This document shows, one piece after another, positions 8,053 through 17,153 of a stretch of 64,000 nt of DNA; positions within the stretch are counted from its first letter, which is position 1, and each line of letters opens with the position of its first letter. A program made the translations under genes and the position numbers. The stretch is from CAJXNP01 sp050305935 (lineage in GTDB: Bacteria; Bacteroidota; Bacteroidia; Cytophagales; Cyclobacteriaceae): positions 15,543 to 79,542 of the forward strand of contig JBNLGG010000012.1 in assembly GCA_050305935.1 (NCBI GenBank), given 5' to 3'. Under the pieces are notes generated by a model. The model did not search any database. It had not been told where the DNA came from and worked only from the letters and a program-made list of their open reading frames with translations.

Positions 8053-8643
8053 ATGGAAACGACAGTGGCAATTGTTTTAGCGGCGGGGGCAAGCAAACGG
8101 TTGGGAAGGCCCAAGCAGTTGATCCAGATAGAAGGGATGGCAATGCTTGCTCACCTAATTAACAAGATTAGCCAGGCGGGCTTTTCAAAGATAATGGCCG
8201 TTCTGGGAAGCGAGCATCAGAAAATGTCGGATACCATTTCTGAATTACCTGTGTATACTGTTGTCAATAATCAATGGCAAAAAGGAATGGGTAACTCATT
8301 TTCGTGTGGTTTGAAAGAGTCGTTGAAAAAGTGGCCGGGTATGAGCCATTTGTTGGTTTCTGTCTGTGATCAGCCTTTTGTGCCGGTTTCACATTTCACA
8401 GCAATTAAAAGCAAAATATCAGAGGATCCCTCGTTGATTGTTGCTTCTGGTTATAATGGAACATTTGGACCTCCCCTGGTGTGTGGCAAAACCTATTTTG
8501 AAGAGATTATCCAATTAGACGGTGAAAAGGGTGCAAAATCAATTTTTAAAAAATATCATAAGCAGATAGAAATCATTCCTTGTGAGGAATGTGCGAGGGA
8601 TATTGATACCCCTGAAGACGCAAGAACTTTTTATAACCACTGA
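8053..8643 (+). CDS. MocA-like nucleotidyltransferase
   Basis: This 196-residue protein belongs to the NTP-transferase family related to MocA, the molybdenum cofactor cytidylyltransferase, and to MobA. The N-terminus carries the nucleotide-binding loop VLAAGASKRLGRPKQL (about 8-23) and a metal-binding VSVCDQPFVP in the middle. No molybdoenzyme or cofactor gene is nearby, so the true acceptor is uncertain. It is transcribed away from the MutS-like gene, with starts 70 bp apart. A DUF3857 protein follows after 20 bp and may share a transcript. Confidence 0.85.
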   Translation: METTVAIVLAAGASKRLGRPKQLIQIEGMAMLAHLINKISQAGFSKIMAVLGSEHQKMSDTISELPVYTVVNNQWQKGMGNSFSCGLKESLKKWPGMSHLLVSVCDQPFVPVSHFTAIKSKISEDPSLIVASGYNGTFGPPLVCGKTYFEEIIQLDGEKGAKSIFKKYHKQIEIIPCEECARDIDTPEDARTFYNH

Positions 8644-8663
8644 TAAATTTTTTAATCGTCCCA

Positions 8664-10571
8664 ATGAACCAAATACTTATTTATTTTTTTGCCACTACTA
8701 TTTTTTTTAATGTCACCATCCATTGTTCCCAGGCGCAAAAGGACACCCCCGAATTATCAATTGCTTCCATCCCAAATCAATTGTTTGTAGGGAGTAAAGC
8801 CATTGTCAGGGAAGAAAACTTTTTGTTTGAAATTGTGGATGATCAAGAAGCCAGGGTATCTGTAAAGAAGGTTGTCACATTTTTGGATAAAAGCGGTATT
8901 GACTACTACCCAATTAAAATTTATTATGACCAATTGACCAAAGTAAATAAAATCAACGGTCAATTGTATGATAAGAATGGAGTATTTATCAGAAAAATAA
9001 AACGCTTCGATATTGATGACGTAAGCGCTATTTCCGGTTTTTCTATTTATGAAGATAGCAGGGTTAAAATAGTTGATCTGGAACATAAGGACTTTCCCTT
9101 CACCCTGGTGCTGGAGTATGATTTGACAACAAACGATCTACTGCATTTACCCCATTGGAAACCAGTTGATAAAACCGGAGTGTCCCTTGAAGTGGCAACG
9201 TTTGTCCTTAGATTCCCTGAACAGAATAATGTTTCATATAAAGGACTAAACGTCGCGCCACCATTGGAAGAAACCTTAGCGGACCAGAGGCGGCAATATA
9301 CCTGGCAGGTTAGGGAGTTTAAAGCCATTAAGGGAGAACCAATGATGATCTTCGACCGACTTTTCCCTGAGGTTCGGACCGCCATGAAAAGAATTAATTA
9401 TAATGGCATCACAGGGATTTCAGACAGTTGGAACAATCTGGGAAAATATTTTTGGGGGCTTAACGAATCCGGGAGTGCATTGCCGGAGGCATTGGTATCC
9501 GACCTCGAAAGAATCAGGGAATCTGCAAAAGGCGACCAGGAAATCATTAAAAAAATAAATAGGTACTTGAAGGAGAATACCCGGTACGTGAGTGTCCAGG
9601 TTGGTCTGGGGAATTTACGGCCGCTTTCACCAGAGCTTGTTTTTAAGAACAAATACGGCGATTGCAAGGCTTTGTGCAACTATGCAAAGGCCATGTTGAA
9701 TTATTTTGGTATCCACTCCATTTATACCTTAGTGAATACCCTCGAGGATTTTCAACCGGATTTGGTCACTGACCAGTTTGATCATGTGGTGTTGTGTATT
9801 CCAAACAGGGGTGATACCATTTGGATGGAATGCACTGATCCGGATTTACCTTTCGATTACCTTGGAGAATTTTCAATGGGAAAGGATGCGCTACTCATCA
9901 CGGAAAATGGCGGGGTATTGACTAAAACGCAGGATTTATATCCTTTTCAAAACTGTCGGACCGTCAAAACTGATTGTAAAATTTTTGAAAATGGACGTGC
10001 AGAATTTAATACAGAAGTCAAATACAATTTTCTGGAATTCGAGCAGGTAAAACATTTAGTAAAAGCTTCCAGGGACGAAAGAATGAAGGAGTATTATCAG
10101 TCCCTGGGTATGGCTGATATCGATATCAGGTCGATTGAATTAAGTCAAAAAGAAGATGCTCCAAAAGTCGTTTGTGAATTGTCGATTGCGTCAAACAGGT
10201 TTTCCGTCTCCAATGGTGATCACATAATTTTCCCGGCCATCCCTTTCTTCCAGGAGGAAAAGCCTGTTACGATTTTTAACAGCAGGATGACGCCATTCGA
10301 AATAAAGAATTCCTCACACTACACTGATTCGATTTACTATTCGCTGCCGGAAGAATATTTGAAGGGCACTTGGCCAGAAGATAGGACGATTGAAAGTGAA
10401 TTTGGAACATATTCGATTGCCTATGAACTTTTAGGAGGTAAAATATTGGTTGTCAGGAACCGGAAAATCAAAGACGGTGTTTTCACGCCGGAAAAATATG
10501 CGGAGTATGTCAACTACATTAATCAAATAGCCGAATTAGAAAAGCAAAAAATCATTCTCACAAAGAATTGA
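8664..10571 (+). CDS. Exported DUF3857/transglutaminase-like protein
   Basis: The 635-residue protein starts with a signal peptide ending near CSQAQK (residues 1-26). A DUF3857 beta-rich domain covers about 60-230, and a transglutaminase-like domain follows. Its catalytic triad is visible: Cys334 in KYGDCKALCNYA, His374 in FDHVVL and Asp392 in TDPD. A C-terminal beta domain (about 430-620) completes the usual DUF3857 layout. Such proteins are periplasmic or surface proteins of unknown substrate, common in Bacteroidota. The triad is intact, so it may be a protease or acyltransferase. Confidence 0.9.
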   Translation: MNQILIYFFATTIFFNVTIHCSQAQKDTPELSIASIPNQLFVGSKAIVREENFLFEIVDDQEARVSVKKVVTFLDKSGIDYYPIKIYYDQLTKVNKINGQLYDKNGVFIRKIKRFDIDDVSAISGFSIYEDSRVKIVDLEHKDFPFTLVLEYDLTTNDLLHLPHWKPVDKTGVSLEVATFVLRFPEQNNVSYKGLNVAPPLEETLADQRRQYTWQVREFKAIKGEPMMIFDRLFPEVRTAMKRINYNGITGISDSWNNLGKYFWGLNESGSALPEALVSDLERIRESAKGDQEIIKKINRYLKENTRYVSVQVGLGNLRPLSPELVFKNKYGDCKALCNYAKAMLNYFGIHSIYTLVNTLEDFQPDLVTDQFDHVVLCIPNRGDTIWMECTDPDLPFDYLGEFSMGKDALLITENGGVLTKTQDLYPFQNCRTVKTDCKIFENGRAEFNTEVKYNFLEFEQVKHLVKASRDERMKEYYQSLGMADIDIRSIELSQKEDAPKVVCELSIASNRFSVSNGDHIIFPAIPFFQEEKPVTIFNSRMTPFEIKNSSHYTDSIYYSLPEEYLKGTWPEDRTIESEFGTYSIAYELLGGKILVVRNRKIKDGVFTPEKYAEYVNYINQIAELEKQKIILTKN

Positions 10572-10607
10572 AAAAAGGCCGACGTCTTGCCGGCAGTGTT
10601 TTTCTAA
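10572..10607. terminator. Weak hairpin between convergent genes
   Basis: A short GCCG/CGGC stem with a 9-nt loop is flanked by A- and T-runs between the DUF3857 stop and the convergent outer-membrane gene. The stem is short, so it is a weak candidate. Confidence 0.35.
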
Positions 10608-11464
10608 AACTTTCCAAATTTTAGTGTCAGGAAGTAATTCCAATCGTCAAAAGCAGTATCTGGAGTATTGAGCAATTGGAGGTCCTGCGTAAACCGGTAT
10701 GATGCTCCGAAATTAATACGGAAATTTCGCGCCACATTCAGCTCCAGAGCTGCGCCCGGCTCAATGTACCAGAACACATCGCCGTCCACTAGTTCGCCAT
10801 CGTAGTTGTACCCGATGTCTTCCCAATCATAAAGGTAGCCCATCCACCCTGCTCCCCCTGAGATGGGAAATGTGAGATGGATTATTTTATTGGACAGGAT
10901 AATTGGCTCTAAAAACAATCCGCCATACCCACCTACGGCCCTGGTATTAAAAAGCAGATCAATACCTCCATATTCGGCTGTTGGTATGACGCCGTAACCA
11001 TCGAGGCCAATGGCAATTGAACGGTTAATTATCCAGCCTGCCCTGAACCCCGCCATCACAATATTTTTGTCGTTGAAATTTGTCGCTTTAAAAGAAAGTG
11101 CCCCAAATCCACCGGAATGATGATTCCTTCCAGCAAGGGTTTGAATATCATCGTCCTTGCTTTTTTCACTTTCTGTATAATTTTGAGTTGTTTGTTCAAC
11201 AATGACTGCTTCCTCGGTGGGTGTTGTTGTTGATTCCGGCAAAATTGGTGTGACCGCCTCCTCTACTTCCGCGTTCTCCGTGGCCTCCTCCTGCATCGGG
11301 TCAAGTGTAAAGCTTTTTGGCATAGCAGGATCCTCTTTTTCCTCTTCGGAATAAACACTTTGTTCTTTTGATTCAAGGTTTTTATCTTCCTGGTCAGTAA
11401 CGGATTGCGAAAAAATGGTTGTTGTTCCAAACAGAAACCAGGTCAACACAAGTAACTTCCTCAT
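10604..11464 (-). CDS. Outer-membrane beta-barrel-like protein
   Basis: The product has 286 residues with a signal peptide (LLVLTWFLFGTTTIFSQ). An acidic, low-complexity linker rich in Glu, Thr and Pro covers about 22-100. The rest is glycine- and aromatic-rich with alternating strands ending in NYFLTLKFGKF, a C-terminal Phe typical of outer-membrane barrels. The barrel region (about 110-286) would give 8 or more strands. I do not recognise a specific family. The S41 protease gene lies 66 bp upstream on the same strand and could be cotranscribed. Confidence 0.75.
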   Translation of the reverse strand: MRKLLVLTWFLFGTTTIFSQSVTDQEDKNLESKEQSVYSEEEKEDPAMPKSFTLDPMQEEATENAEVEEAVTPILPESTTTPTEEAVIVEQTTQNYTESEKSKDDDIQTLAGRNHHSGGFGALSFKATNFNDKNIVMAGFRAGWIINRSIAIGLDGYGVIPTAEYGGIDLLFNTRAVGGYGGLFLEPIILSNKIIHLTFPISGGAGWMGYLYDWEDIGYNYDGELVDGDVFWYIEPGAALELNVARNFRINFGASYRFTQDLQLLNTPDTAFDDWNYFLTLKFGKF

Positions 11465-11530
11465 TTTTTTAATTTTTACATAAAGACAAGGTTGTTACCG
11501 AAAAGGTTTCCGTTTGGAACAAAATTAATC

Positions 11531-13159
11531 CTAATAGTTTTCTGCCAGCTTTTCTGCCTGGTCAAAAAGCGTCATCGCGTTTTGCAGGATTTCATTTGAT
11601 TCATTAATCACGGGGTAGAAATATTCGTTGCCCCAAATCCCTTTTGCTATTTCCGCTTTTACTCGAAGTTTTATAAGGTGCTTCGATCTGTTATACCCTG
11701 CTTCGTCAAATGGCACTTCCACACTTTCGGCTATTTTAACAAGCTCATCTATCATTTCCTGATTTACCTTAAAATTGGCCTGGAAGTCTTCAAAGCTCAT
11801 TTTTACCAACTTCTTTTTGTTTTGCTGTTGGTAGTTAAGAGTAAACTCCCGCATAGCGTTAGAATAAATCAACTTGGTGAAGTAGGCAGAACTTTCACTC
11901 GTATCCAATGAAACGAACACATCTGGCATGATGCCGCCACCACCGTAAACTACTCTTCCGTGGCTGGTTTTATATTTTAAAGAGTCGTTAAACTTGATGC
12001 TGTCTTCGTAGAAATATTCCCCGTGGGCCAGTCTGTTTCGTGCATCGTTGTAATAATCTTCATGGTTTTTGCCAAATGGTTTTTGAATGGATCTTCCGCT
12101 TGGGGTATAGTATCGGCTGATGGTCAACCTCAGCTCACTGCCGTCAGACAGGCTGATGGGTTGCTGTACAAGTCCCTTACCGAATGATCTACGTCCCACG
12201 ATCAATGCCCGGTCATTATCCTGCAAGGCACCCGCTACAATTTCAGAGCCGGAAGCGCTCCCTTCATCGATAAGTACGATCACTGGGCCGCTTTCGAAAA
12301 TTCCTTTTCGGTTGGCTTTAAACTCAGCGCTAAACCTCTTTTCTTTTCCGTCCTGTGACACGATAGTCACATCTCCCGCCAGCATTTCGTCCGCCATGTT
12401 TATTGCCCGGTCCATGTAGCCGCCTGGATTATTTTGAAGGTCAAGTACAAGCTTTTGCATTCCCTCTTTTTTCAGTTTAGAGAGCGCTTCTACAAATTCA
12501 TCATAAGTAGTGGCTGCAAATCTGGACACTTTAATATAGCCTACTTCATTGTTGATCATGTAAGCAGCATCCACAGAGAATTGAGGGATTTTGTCACGGG
12601 TAATCACAAATGGCATGATCTCGCTGACATTTCGCCTTTTTATCCCCACAGTGACTTTTGTACCTTTTTCGCCTCGGAGCCGGTCAATTACCCCACGATT
12701 GTTAATTCCTACTCCGGCAACATTTTCACCATCGACAGTGATGATCTTATCGCCTGATTGTAGTCCAACCTCAGCAGATGGCCCTCCGGGAAGTGGGTGA
12801 ACTACATAGATAGTATCTTTGATGATATTGAATTCAATTCCTATTCCTTCAAATTCACCTTTCAGTTCTTCAGCGGAAAGTTTGGCATCTTTGGCAGGGA
12901 TATATACGGTGTGTGGGTCAAGGTCTTCGAGCATCTGCGTGATGGCCACGTCGACCAACTCTTCAGTATCTACAGGATCCACATAGGCCTGGTCAATGGC
13001 ATTCAGGATTTCCCTGAATTTCATAATGCTTGATAGAAGATTGCCATCACTATTGGTGGTTTTTTGCATTCCTGCACCCAGTAGAATTCCTGCTGCCAGG
13101 CCAATCGCCAGAATGATGGGTATCTTTATCTGGAATTTTGAGTTATTAATCTTGCTCAC
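11531..13159 (-). CDS. S41 carboxyl-terminal processing protease
   Basis: This 542-residue protein is a CtpA/Prc-type serine protease. It has one N-terminal membrane helix (about 12-30), a PDZ domain (about 115-175) with GGPSAEVGLQSGDKII, and the S41 catalytic domain. The catalytic pair matches the family spacing of 25 residues: Ser303 in GSASGSEIVAGAL and Lys328 in RRSFGKG. It would act in the periplasm, trimming or degrading proteins at their C-terminus. The start is GTG at 13159; no closer ATG suits the N-terminal helix. Confidence 0.93.
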   Translation of the reverse strand: MSKINNSKFQIKIPIILAIGLAAGILLGAGMQKTTNSDGNLLSSIMKFREILNAIDQAYVDPVDTEELVDVAITQMLEDLDPHTVYIPAKDAKLSAEELKGEFEGIGIEFNIIKDTIYVVHPLPGGPSAEVGLQSGDKIITVDGENVAGVGINNRGVIDRLRGEKGTKVTVGIKRRNVSEIMPFVITRDKIPQFSVDAAYMINNEVGYIKVSRFAATTYDEFVEALSKLKKEGMQKLVLDLQNNPGGYMDRAINMADEMLAGDVTIVSQDGKEKRFSAEFKANRKGIFESGPVIVLIDEGSASGSEIVAGALQDNDRALIVGRRSFGKGLVQQPISLSDGSELRLTISRYYTPSGRSIQKPFGKNHEDYYNDARNRLAHGEYFYEDSIKFNDSLKYKTSHGRVVYGGGGIMPDVFVSLDTSESSAYFTKLIYSNAMREFTLNYQQQNKKKLVKMSFEDFQANFKVNQEMIDELVKIAESVEVPFDEAGYNRSKHLIKLRVKAEIAKGIWGNEYFYPVINESNEILQNAMTLFDQAEKLAENY

Positions 13160-13300
13160 AATATCACCTTTTTTAGTTCAATAAAATGTTGTTCAATTTT
13201 CAAATATACGGAATGATTTAGCCAAATAGCCGAATATTTTGATAATAGTCGCAATTAAGTGTCTAGCGGAAATCTCTGTTACCGTTATTTGCATACATAA

Positions 13301-14098
13301 ATGCAACAACCTATCGATCAAAACGATATATTTGTAAATTCAACCTGGCGCAAAATGAATTCAAACAGGAAGATCACCGAGTTAATCAATGAGAATTATG
13401 TCTATGGGTACATATTGTACTACCTGGGCATTCAATTTTACGACTACTCAGAAAAGACGCTGGAAGAAGCCTGCCGGGAGCATGGCCTCAATGTGAAATC
13501 AGTTATTAAAAGCCTGGAGGCAGTTCACCTTCAGTCGGATGAGGAGAACCTTACGCTGAGAAAATACCCGATTGACCTCATCATTGAATACCTTGTCCAT
13601 GCTCATTATAATTTTGTCAAAAAGCGGCTTCCGTATTTAGCGAGATTGATAGAAAACCTTCCTCCGGAGCCGAAATACGATGTAATAATCAACGACCTGA
13701 AATTCATTTTCCCTATTTTCGTTGAAGACTTTATTCAGCATATTTATCAGGAAGAGGATACTTTTTTCTATTACATTAAGCTCCTCAACAAAGCCAACGC
13801 AAAAGGCTGCAATTTTTCGGAATTATACTATCAGATGGAGAAAAACTCGGTGCAAAGTTTTGCAGTAGAGCATGATCTTCATGATGACGAAATGGAGGGT
13901 CTGAAGCACATCACAGAGAACTTCGTTGTAGATGAGGATGCTCATCTACTATTTAAAGTGACATTGGCTGAGCTTAAAAATTTTCAGAACGAACTAATGA
14001 TCCATGCGAAAATTGAAAATGAAGTCCTTTTCCCTAAAGCCCTGGAATTAGAAAAAAAAGTAAAAGGAAATCTTCGTGCAAAAGTGAAACAGAATTAA
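13301..14098 (+). CDS. Hemerythrin-like di-iron protein (RIC/ScdA-like)
   Basis: This 265-residue protein carries the ligands of a hemerythrin four-helix bundle: His100/His102, His147 with Glu151, His194 with Glu197, and His235 with Glu239. The N-terminus (about 50-75, EKTLEEACREHGLNVKSVI) looks like the DUF542 domain of ScdA/YtfE iron-sulfur repair proteins but lacks their conserved Cys residues. It probably binds two irons and may respond to oxygen or nitric oxide damage. Its stop overlaps the ruvX start by 1 bp (TAATG), so the two form an operon. Confidence 0.85.
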   Translation: MQQPIDQNDIFVNSTWRKMNSNRKITELINENYVYGYILYYLGIQFYDYSEKTLEEACREHGLNVKSVIKSLEAVHLQSDEENLTLRKYPIDLIIEYLVHAHYNFVKKRLPYLARLIENLPPEPKYDVIINDLKFIFPIFVEDFIQHIYQEEDTFFYYIKLLNKANAKGCNFSELYYQMEKNSVQSFAVEHDLHDDEMEGLKHITENFVVDEDAHLLFKVTLAELKNFQNELMIHAKIENEVLFPKALELEKKVKGNLRAKVKQN

Positions 14099-14523
14099 TG
14101 GGTCGGGTGATCGCCATAGATTATGGTAAAAAGCGTACCGGCATTGCCGTTACCGACCCACTAAAAATAACCGTTAATCCCCTTCAGGCCGTCCCTACCA
14201 GTGAATTGCATGATTTTCTAAAGGATTATGTGGCGAAGGAAGACGTGGAATGCATCGTAGTGGGCATGCCGAAAAGATTAAGTGGTGAGGACTCGCACAT
14301 AACCAGGGATGTAGTTAAATTCATTCAGTTCTTAAAAGGGGCATTCCCAGGAATTGAAATTGCCGAGGAAGATGAGCAATTTACTTCCAAGATGGCGGTG
14401 TCAGCGATGATTGAAGGGGGGATGAAAAAGAAAGATCGCCGGAAAAAAGAGAATATTGACAAAATCAGTGCAGCGATTATCCTTCGGTCTTACCTTGACC
14501 GTCAGCGTCCACCTTTGTTCTAA
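14098..14523 (+). CDS. ruvX: Putative pre-16S rRNA nuclease / Holliday junction resolvase
   Basis: This YqgF/RuvX family protein has 141 residues and an RNase H-like fold. Visible motifs are IAIDYGKKRTGIAVTD (with Asp8), VVGMPKRLSG in the middle and EDEQFTSKMA toward the C-terminus; the tail ENIDKISAAIIL contains the last acidic residue. The family acts in 16S rRNA 5' maturation and possibly at Holliday junctions. It starts on the stop codon of the hemerythrin-like gene. Its stop overlaps the convergent membrane gene by 4 bp. Confidence 0.95.
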   Translation: MGRVIAIDYGKKRTGIAVTDPLKITVNPLQAVPTSELHDFLKDYVAKEDVECIVVGMPKRLSGEDSHITRDVVKFIQFLKGAFPGIEIAEEDEQFTSKMAVSAMIEGGMKKKDRRKKENIDKISAAIILRSYLDRQRPPLF

Positions 14524-15122
14524 TTTCCCTGTAATATCACCATCAGGTAGGAATTAATTGAAAGGGAAATGACAAAAAGCCCCACTACTAAATATTGATT
14601 GTAAGCCTTTTTAATAATTATAAATGGCAATAATACCAGCAGGTCAATCCCGATAATGGCCGGAATCAGGAATTGCATGTTAAATCCTTTCAGAAAAGCA
14701 GAAGCAAGTATAAAGGCATAAAGACCGTGCAGGGCAAATAGCGAGAGATAAAATATCCCCTTTTGTGTTGATTCACTTGTTTTGGTATTTTTCATTGCCC
14801 TCAACGAATCATTTACTCCAATCATGGCAAAAATCAGCAGGGAGAAGAGATATAGTACAATGGAAAAATGAAGGGGTATTCGTTTCATGGAAAACATTGC
14901 CCCGGTATAAATGACAAATGCCAAAGCACTGTAAACAGCATGCCTCAGGTAAGAATCAGATGCTTTGCGGTTTTGATAATAATCATAGGCAAATTTCGCA
15001 AAAACGATCCCCACGCCGAGTAATTCCATCATCACAAGTTGTCCCACAAACATCACTTTGAGCAGGTATAAGATCACCGCTGCTACGTAAACCAACAAAA
15101 CCGTATATAGAAGACTCCTCAT
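14520..15122 (-). CDS. Six-helix membrane protein, unknown function
   Basis: The product has 200 residues with six hydrophobic helices (about 5-22, 27-45, 63-80, 87-105, 125-145 and 150-195 in two parts). There is no signal peptide or soluble domain. A divergently transcribed gene 177 bp away (15300-15905) has the same length and topology; the two may be distant paralogues, although identity looks low. The function is unknown. Confidence 0.7.
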   Translation of the reverse strand: MRSLLYTVLLVYVAAVILYLLKVMFVGQLVMMELLGVGIVFAKFAYDYYQNRKASDSYLRHAVYSALAFVIYTGAMFSMKRIPLHFSIVLYLFSLLIFAMIGVNDSLRAMKNTKTSESTQKGIFYLSLFALHGLYAFILASAFLKGFNMQFLIPAIIGIDLLVLLPFIIIKKAYNQYLVVGLFVISLSINSYLMVILQGN

Positions 15123-15254
15123 ATTTATTCATTTAGACGTACGAAAATAGCGGGAACGAGTGGGATAAAAAAATCCCGCAGGCAAGAGGCTGATTTCCTG
15201 AAAAATATTTCCTAAAAAAATTATTAAAAAAGTTAAAAAAAATATAAATATAGT

Positions 15255-15262
15255 TATATTTG
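15255..15262 (+). promoter_or_regulatory. Candidate -7 promoter box before the gene at 15300
   Basis: TATATTTG matches the Bacteroidota -7 consensus TAnnTTTG and lies 37 bp before the ATG. No TTG is seen at the usual -33 distance; a long A-tract occupies that place. Confidence 0.4.
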
Positions 15263-15299
15263 CACCGGACTATTAGTAATAATTTTTTCAAGTAGTGAG

Positions 15300-15905
15300 A
15301 TGGCAACCAGGTTACTTTTTATTGGTGCGTTAGTTTATTTGATCACCGTGATTTTTAGTATTTATCAGCTTCCCGGAACTTTGGAACTGGGAATTTTTTC
15401 TATACCTACTGTCTCACTGCTTTTGCTTCGATTCTACCGGGTCAATTTTAAGTTAGAGAGGAATATGCTCATTAAGTATTTTACCTTGATCATGAGTGTG
15501 TTTATTTCGCTGTCCATTTTGATTCCCATATTCTTTTATAACTCAAATCAATTTGAAAGCCTGGATGAATTTATGCTCATTTCCTGGCTGATGATTGTCA
15601 TTTTAAACATCGTCTATTACCTGTATCATTCTATCATTTCCAATGCAAAAAAGCACAAAGCGGGTTACATCATCCTCATTTTAACTTCTTTTGTTTTTCT
15701 GATAGAAGCGTTTATCAGTTTTTCTCTCACTGACTACCTGGAGCTGAAATTCATCACCTATTCTTCCCTCATCATTTTATCAGTCTACTTGTACTTTCAG
15801 TTTTTATGGAATAAGCCTTTTCCGAAACTGTATGTCGGCCAGACACTGTTGATCGGGGCGATCGTTGTATACATGATAGACATCTGTTACATGGTGCTTA
15901 GCTAG
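15300..15905 (+). CDS. Six-helix membrane protein, unknown function
   Basis: This 201-residue, strongly hydrophobic protein has about six predicted helices and short loops; the longest hydrophilic loop is near 45-57 (RFYRVNFKLERN). The ATG follows a good -7 box by 37 bp. It has the same size and helix count as the divergent neighbour at 14520-15122. No functional motif is visible. It may be a sensor-type membrane protein or a part of a lineage-specific membrane family, but this cannot be settled from the sequence. Confidence 0.7.
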   Translation: MATRLLFIGALVYLITVIFSIYQLPGTLELGIFSIPTVSLLLLRFYRVNFKLERNMLIKYFTLIMSVFISLSILIPIFFYNSNQFESLDEFMLISWLMIVILNIVYYLYHSIISNAKKHKAGYIILILTSFVFLIEAFISFSLTDYLELKFITYSSLIILSVYLYFQFLWNKPFPKLYVGQTLLIGAIVVYMIDICYMVLS

Positions 15906-16219
15906 TGTGATGATTACTAAAAAAAAGTCCATTAGCTACTAGTGCCACCACTCATGTCATTTCATTAACAGGAGTTTTCGGTGTAAATAGCGGCACGAAT
16001 TAGTTCGCTTACTAACAAATATTTACACCAAACCGATTTCTTTGATTTGTTTCTCCTTGTCAGGTGAATATGACCGTTTGTCCTCATAATATCCACTTTA
16101 TAAATTTTGCGAAATTGTATTCTGAAATGCTCTTTCTTTCTTACTAACTTTGAAAGCTCAAAGTCTGGTATATTCTTTTAAACTCAATCTATTTGTTAAT
16201 TTTACCAATTGTATAGCGT
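15906..16219. other. 314-bp intergenic region with a long inverted repeat
   Basis: The region holds a perfect 10-bp inverted repeat, GGTGTAAATA (15980-15989) and TATTTACACC (16020-16029), with a 30-nt loop. A TAnnTTTG-like box, TAACTTTG (16145-16152), is 68 bp before the NUMOD4 gene, but the nearest TTG is 27 nt upstream, too far for a good promoter. No coding sequence or RNA gene is apparent. Confidence 0.5.
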
Positions 16220-17086
16220 ATGGAAGCCTGGAAGAAAATTATATTTCCTAAAGGTTTTAACACAATGGCCAATTACCAGGTAAGTAATTACGGCCGCGTG
16301 AGGAATGTGCTTACCGATGGTTCATTGCATATCAAAAAGCCCATTTTTCAAAACGGGCAAATCATATACAAATTTACCTTCCCGGAGAAATTAAATGATG
16401 GGCAGAGGCTGATTCTTCATCAAAAAGCCGCCCATCTGGTTGCCAGGCATTTTCATAAAAAAGAATATTTTAAAGGCTGCTACGTGGTATGGAAAGATTA
16501 TAACAGGCTCAACAACTTTTACAAAAACCTGTTGGTGTTGAATGAAAATGAGGGTAGAAGCCATATAGCAAAGGGCAGGTACCGCCATGCGGATGCCGAG
16601 CAGAAATGGGTATTACCACCTGCAAAAAAAGAACCGGAAGCGGCAGAGGAAGAAAAATTTAAAAGGGTGGAAAGCGATTCTGACTATTTCAAAAGGATCA
16701 AAACCATTCCCAATTATGAAATAAATCGTTGCGGGGTGATTAGAAGGGCGGAGCCTCCTTTTAAAGGGAAAGTGATCAAGCCGAGAATGCATCCCAGCGG
16801 ATTTCTATTTTGTGATTTGAAATATAAGAACAAGCGATATACGGTTTATCCGCATAAGGAGGTGGCCATTCACTGGAACATCAATGTCATGCCCGATAAG
16901 CGAACCATTGTAAGCCACATTGACGGCGACCTCACAAATAATTGCTCTGATAACCTGGAGTGGACTACCCCTAAGGAATCTGCGGAAATAACGAAAAACC
17001 ACAATAAAATTGATTACGATCAGGTGTGGAAAACCCGCAGAAAGAAATATGGAAAATCTGGTTTTTCAGCCAAATCCAACCAATAA
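16220..17086 (+). CDS. NUMOD4/HNH-type putative endonuclease, orphan
   Basis: The product has 288 residues. The N-terminal part opens with WKKIIFPKGFN...YQVSNYGRVRNV, a NUMOD4 motif. A second, similar unit begins near residue 155 (FKRIKTIPNYEINRCGVIRR). The C-terminal part (about 210-265) matches the HNH_3 type: RTIVSHIDGDLTNNCSDN then LEWTTPKES. The first His of the usual HH pair is Ser here (VSHIDGD). Such genes are typical of phages, homing elements and restriction-like loci, but no interrupted host gene or phage gene is visible. It may be a domesticated or recently arrived endonuclease; activity is uncertain. Confidence 0.8.
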   Translation: MEAWKKIIFPKGFNTMANYQVSNYGRVRNVLTDGSLHIKKPIFQNGQIIYKFTFPEKLNDGQRLILHQKAAHLVARHFHKKEYFKGCYVVWKDYNRLNNFYKNLLVLNENEGRSHIAKGRYRHADAEQKWVLPPAKKEPEAAEEEKFKRVESDSDYFKRIKTIPNYEINRCGVIRRAEPPFKGKVIKPRMHPSGFLFCDLKYKNKRYTVYPHKEVAIHWNINVMPDKRTIVSHIDGDLTNNCSDNLEWTTPKESAEITKNHNKIDYDQVWKTRRKKYGKSGFSAKSNQ

Positions 17087-17153
17087 TCTTTGGCAACTCC
17101 TCCACTATTAAGTAAACTTGTTTATATCTTACCAATTGTTTTTAATTACGCAT

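Noticed and set aside
7983..8114. N-terminal extension of the MutS-like gene to 8114
   Set aside because: It runs through the start of the divergent MocA-like gene and adds residues without family similarity.
16220..17086. Intron- or intein-borne homing endonuclease
   Set aside because: No interrupted host gene flanks it; both neighbours are complete.
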